Source: Acidobacteriota bacterium (GTDB taxonomy: Bacteria > Acidobacteriota > UBA6911 > RPQK01 > DATIPO01). From it: a stretch of 6,412 nt of DNA. Positions 5,557-6,412 of the stretch are shown in pieces (the first letter of the stretch is position 1; every line of letters starts with the position of its first letter). The notes under the pieces were generated by a model that saw only the letters and a list, made by a program, of their open reading frames with translations, was not told where the DNA came from and searched no databases. The position numbers and the translations under genes were made by a program. The stretch is from NCBI GenBank assembly GCA_028277865.1, contig JANQFM010000160.1, positions 1 to 6,412 on the forward strand, read 5' to 3'.

Positions 5557-6311
5557 TAGCTGTCCCCCAAAACCTCGCCAATGCCAGGTCGGAAGCCGTT
5601 GATGAAGTCGGCGGCTGTGAGGCGCTTACGGTTGGGTGGCTGCAAAGCGATGAGTCGAAGCAGGGTCTGGCCCGAGCAGCAGACGGTCAGCTCCCCCTTC
5701 GCCTGGGCCACTTCGCCCGGCTGCCAATCGAGGGGAGCGCTGCGTCCGTGCACCAATCGGCTTTCCCAGACCTTAAGCGGCTGTCCTCGAAAAGTCGTCG
5801 ATGCGCCCGGCCACGGGTTGCAGGCCCGGATCCTGTTGTGGATCTCAATCGCGCTGCTGCTCCAGGCGATCCGACCGTCTTCTTTGGTGATGCGCGGCGC
5901 CATGGTGGCTTTGCTGTGGTCTTGCGGCTGGGGCTGAATCTCTCCCGAAAGATAGCCGGGGATCGTCTCCAGCAGCAGCCGGGCGCCTTCGTGCGCCAGC
6001 ACCTCCTCCAACTCCCCTCGGGTGGTGTTCTCGCCAATGGGAATCTCCTTGCGGGTCAAGGTGTCCCCGCTGTCCATTCCCTCGTCGATTTTCATGATGG
6101 TTACACCGGTGGCGCTTTCGCCCTGCAGGATGGCGTGGGCAGCCGGCGCTGCACCTCTGTACAGAGGCAGCAGCGATGCATGGACGTTCAATGTTCCGTG
6201 CAGCGGCAAGTCAAAGAAGTCCCGGACCAGAATCTGGCCGAAGGCGACCACAACCATCAGGTCCGGCTTCAGGACTCGGAACCACTCCGGAGCCCGGGGG
6301 TCTTTCTTGAG
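5556..6311 (-). CDS. fmt: Methionyl-tRNA formyltransferase, C-terminal ~250 residues; N-terminus broken by a strand switch
   Basis: Formylates the amino group of Met-tRNA(fMet) with 10-formyltetrahydrofolate, making the bacterial initiator tRNA. Fmt-like sequence on this strand begins at LKKDPRAPEWFRVLKPDL (6311-6258) and runs through MVVVAFGQIL, the catalytic segment NVHASLLPLYRG (Asn and His), GVTIMKIDEGMDSGD (catalytic Asp) and the C-terminal tRNA-binding domain (NRIRACNPWPGA) to TAG at 5556. The Asn-His-Asp triad is intact. An ATG at 6257 is internal to the family and should not be taken as the start. About 65 N-terminal residues are missing from this strand. Upstream of 6311 the frame stays open but reads as Ser/Thr/Pro-rich non-Fmt sequence; the missing part is on the plus strand. 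As sequenced this cannot yield intact Fmt. Confidence 0.93.
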   Translation of the reverse strand, partial: LKKDPRAPEWFRVLKPDLMVVVAFGQILVRDFFDLPLHGTLNVHASLLPLYRGAAPAAHAILQGESATGVTIMKIDEGMDSGDTLTRKEIPIGENTTRGELEEVLAHEGARLLLETIPGYLSGEIQPQPQDHSKATMAPRITKEDGRIAWSSSAIEIHNRIRACNPWPGASTTFRGQPLKVWESRLVHGRSAPLDWQPGEVAQAKGELTVCCSGQTLLRLIALQPPNRKRLTAADFINGFRPGIGEVLGDS

Positions 6312-6412
6312 GGAAGCGCTGCTGGACGAGGCGGGCGATTTGCTGACTGTCGTCGGCGTAGTGACCCAGCCCGACCGTCGGGCGGGACGGGGGCAAAAGC
6401 TGCAAGCCCCGC
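6304..6412 (+). pseudogene. fmt: Inverted N-terminal fragment of fmt
   Basis: The plus strand reads FLREALLDEAGDLLTVVGVV and continues TQPDRRAGRGQKLQAP to the window end. This is the Fmt N-terminal Rossmann region: the helix after GTPEFAVP, the strand VVGVVTQPD and the loop RxAGRGQKL. It should lie on the minus strand, about 18 codons upstream of LKKDP. The first ~17 residues of Fmt are absent, as is the ~18-residue link to the rest. Adding ~17 + 36 + ~18 + 251 residues gives close to the usual 310-320, so both pieces plausibly come from one gene copy. There is no start codon or ribosome binding site at 6304. Confidence 0.85.

Noticed and set aside
4921..5559. Plus-strand frame of 212 codons opposite rsmB
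   Set aside because: Antisense of the NusB domain and methyltransferase start; no ribosome binding site or motif.
5556..6257. fmt as a complete 233-residue gene starting at the ATG at 6257
   Set aside because: The residues just upstream (LKKDPRAPEW, FRVLKPDL) are in frame and Fmt-like, and Fmt needs its N-terminal Rossmann half; the ATG is internal.
6211..6405. Minus-strand frame of 64 codons at the right end
   Set aside because: It is the antisense of the inverted fmt N-terminal fragment joined to an out-of-phase reading of fmt; not a gene.

Overview
This 6.4 kb window is a tightly packed, single-strand housekeeping cluster. Every intact gene reads on the minus strand, so transcription runs from right to left. 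The DNA is GC-rich. The BamD-type lipoprotein means the host has an outer membrane. A stand-alone PASTA protein, a response regulator with a Pro/Ala/Glu linker and short C-terminal helix, and the order fmt-rsmB-PASTA-rpe-bamD together suggest an Acidobacteriota-like bacterium. That placement is an inference from gene content and style; no marker gene proves it.

Layout in the direction of transcription: (1) fmt, methionyl-tRNA formyltransferase, entering at the right edge and disrupted there; (2) rsmB, 16S rRNA m5C967 methyltransferase, whose GTG start overlaps the fmt stop by one base (TAGTG); (3) a 173-bp intergenic stretch with two perfect hairpins and short repeats; (4) a membrane-anchored protein with three PASTA domains; (5) rpe, ribulose-phosphate 3-epimerase, overlapping the PASTA stop by one base (TGATG); (6) a long BamD-like TPR lipoprotein; (7) a terminator-like hairpin with a T-run, abutting (8) a response regulator with a degenerate receiver active site; (9) a spacer with a 7-bp tandem repeat; (10) birA, a biotin-protein ligase without a DNA-binding domain, cut by the left edge.

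The genes cover translation initiation (fmt), ribosome maturation (rsmB), pentose phosphate metabolism (rpe), outer-membrane protein assembly (bamD-like), probable envelope function (PASTA) and biotinylation of carboxylases (birA). Shared transcription and one-base overlaps, rather than one pathway, tie them together.

The most notable observation is at the right end. The minus strand encodes Fmt from about residue 65 to the C-terminus, but the last ~110 bases encode the Fmt N-terminal region on the PLUS strand, including VVTQPDRRAGRGQKL. The gene therefore switches strand near position 6305. This is either a fold-back (chimeric) junction in the assembly or a small real inversion inside fmt. 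I see no new defence, mobile or biosynthetic system; the rest is ordinary core genome with a few regulatory and repeat features worth checking.
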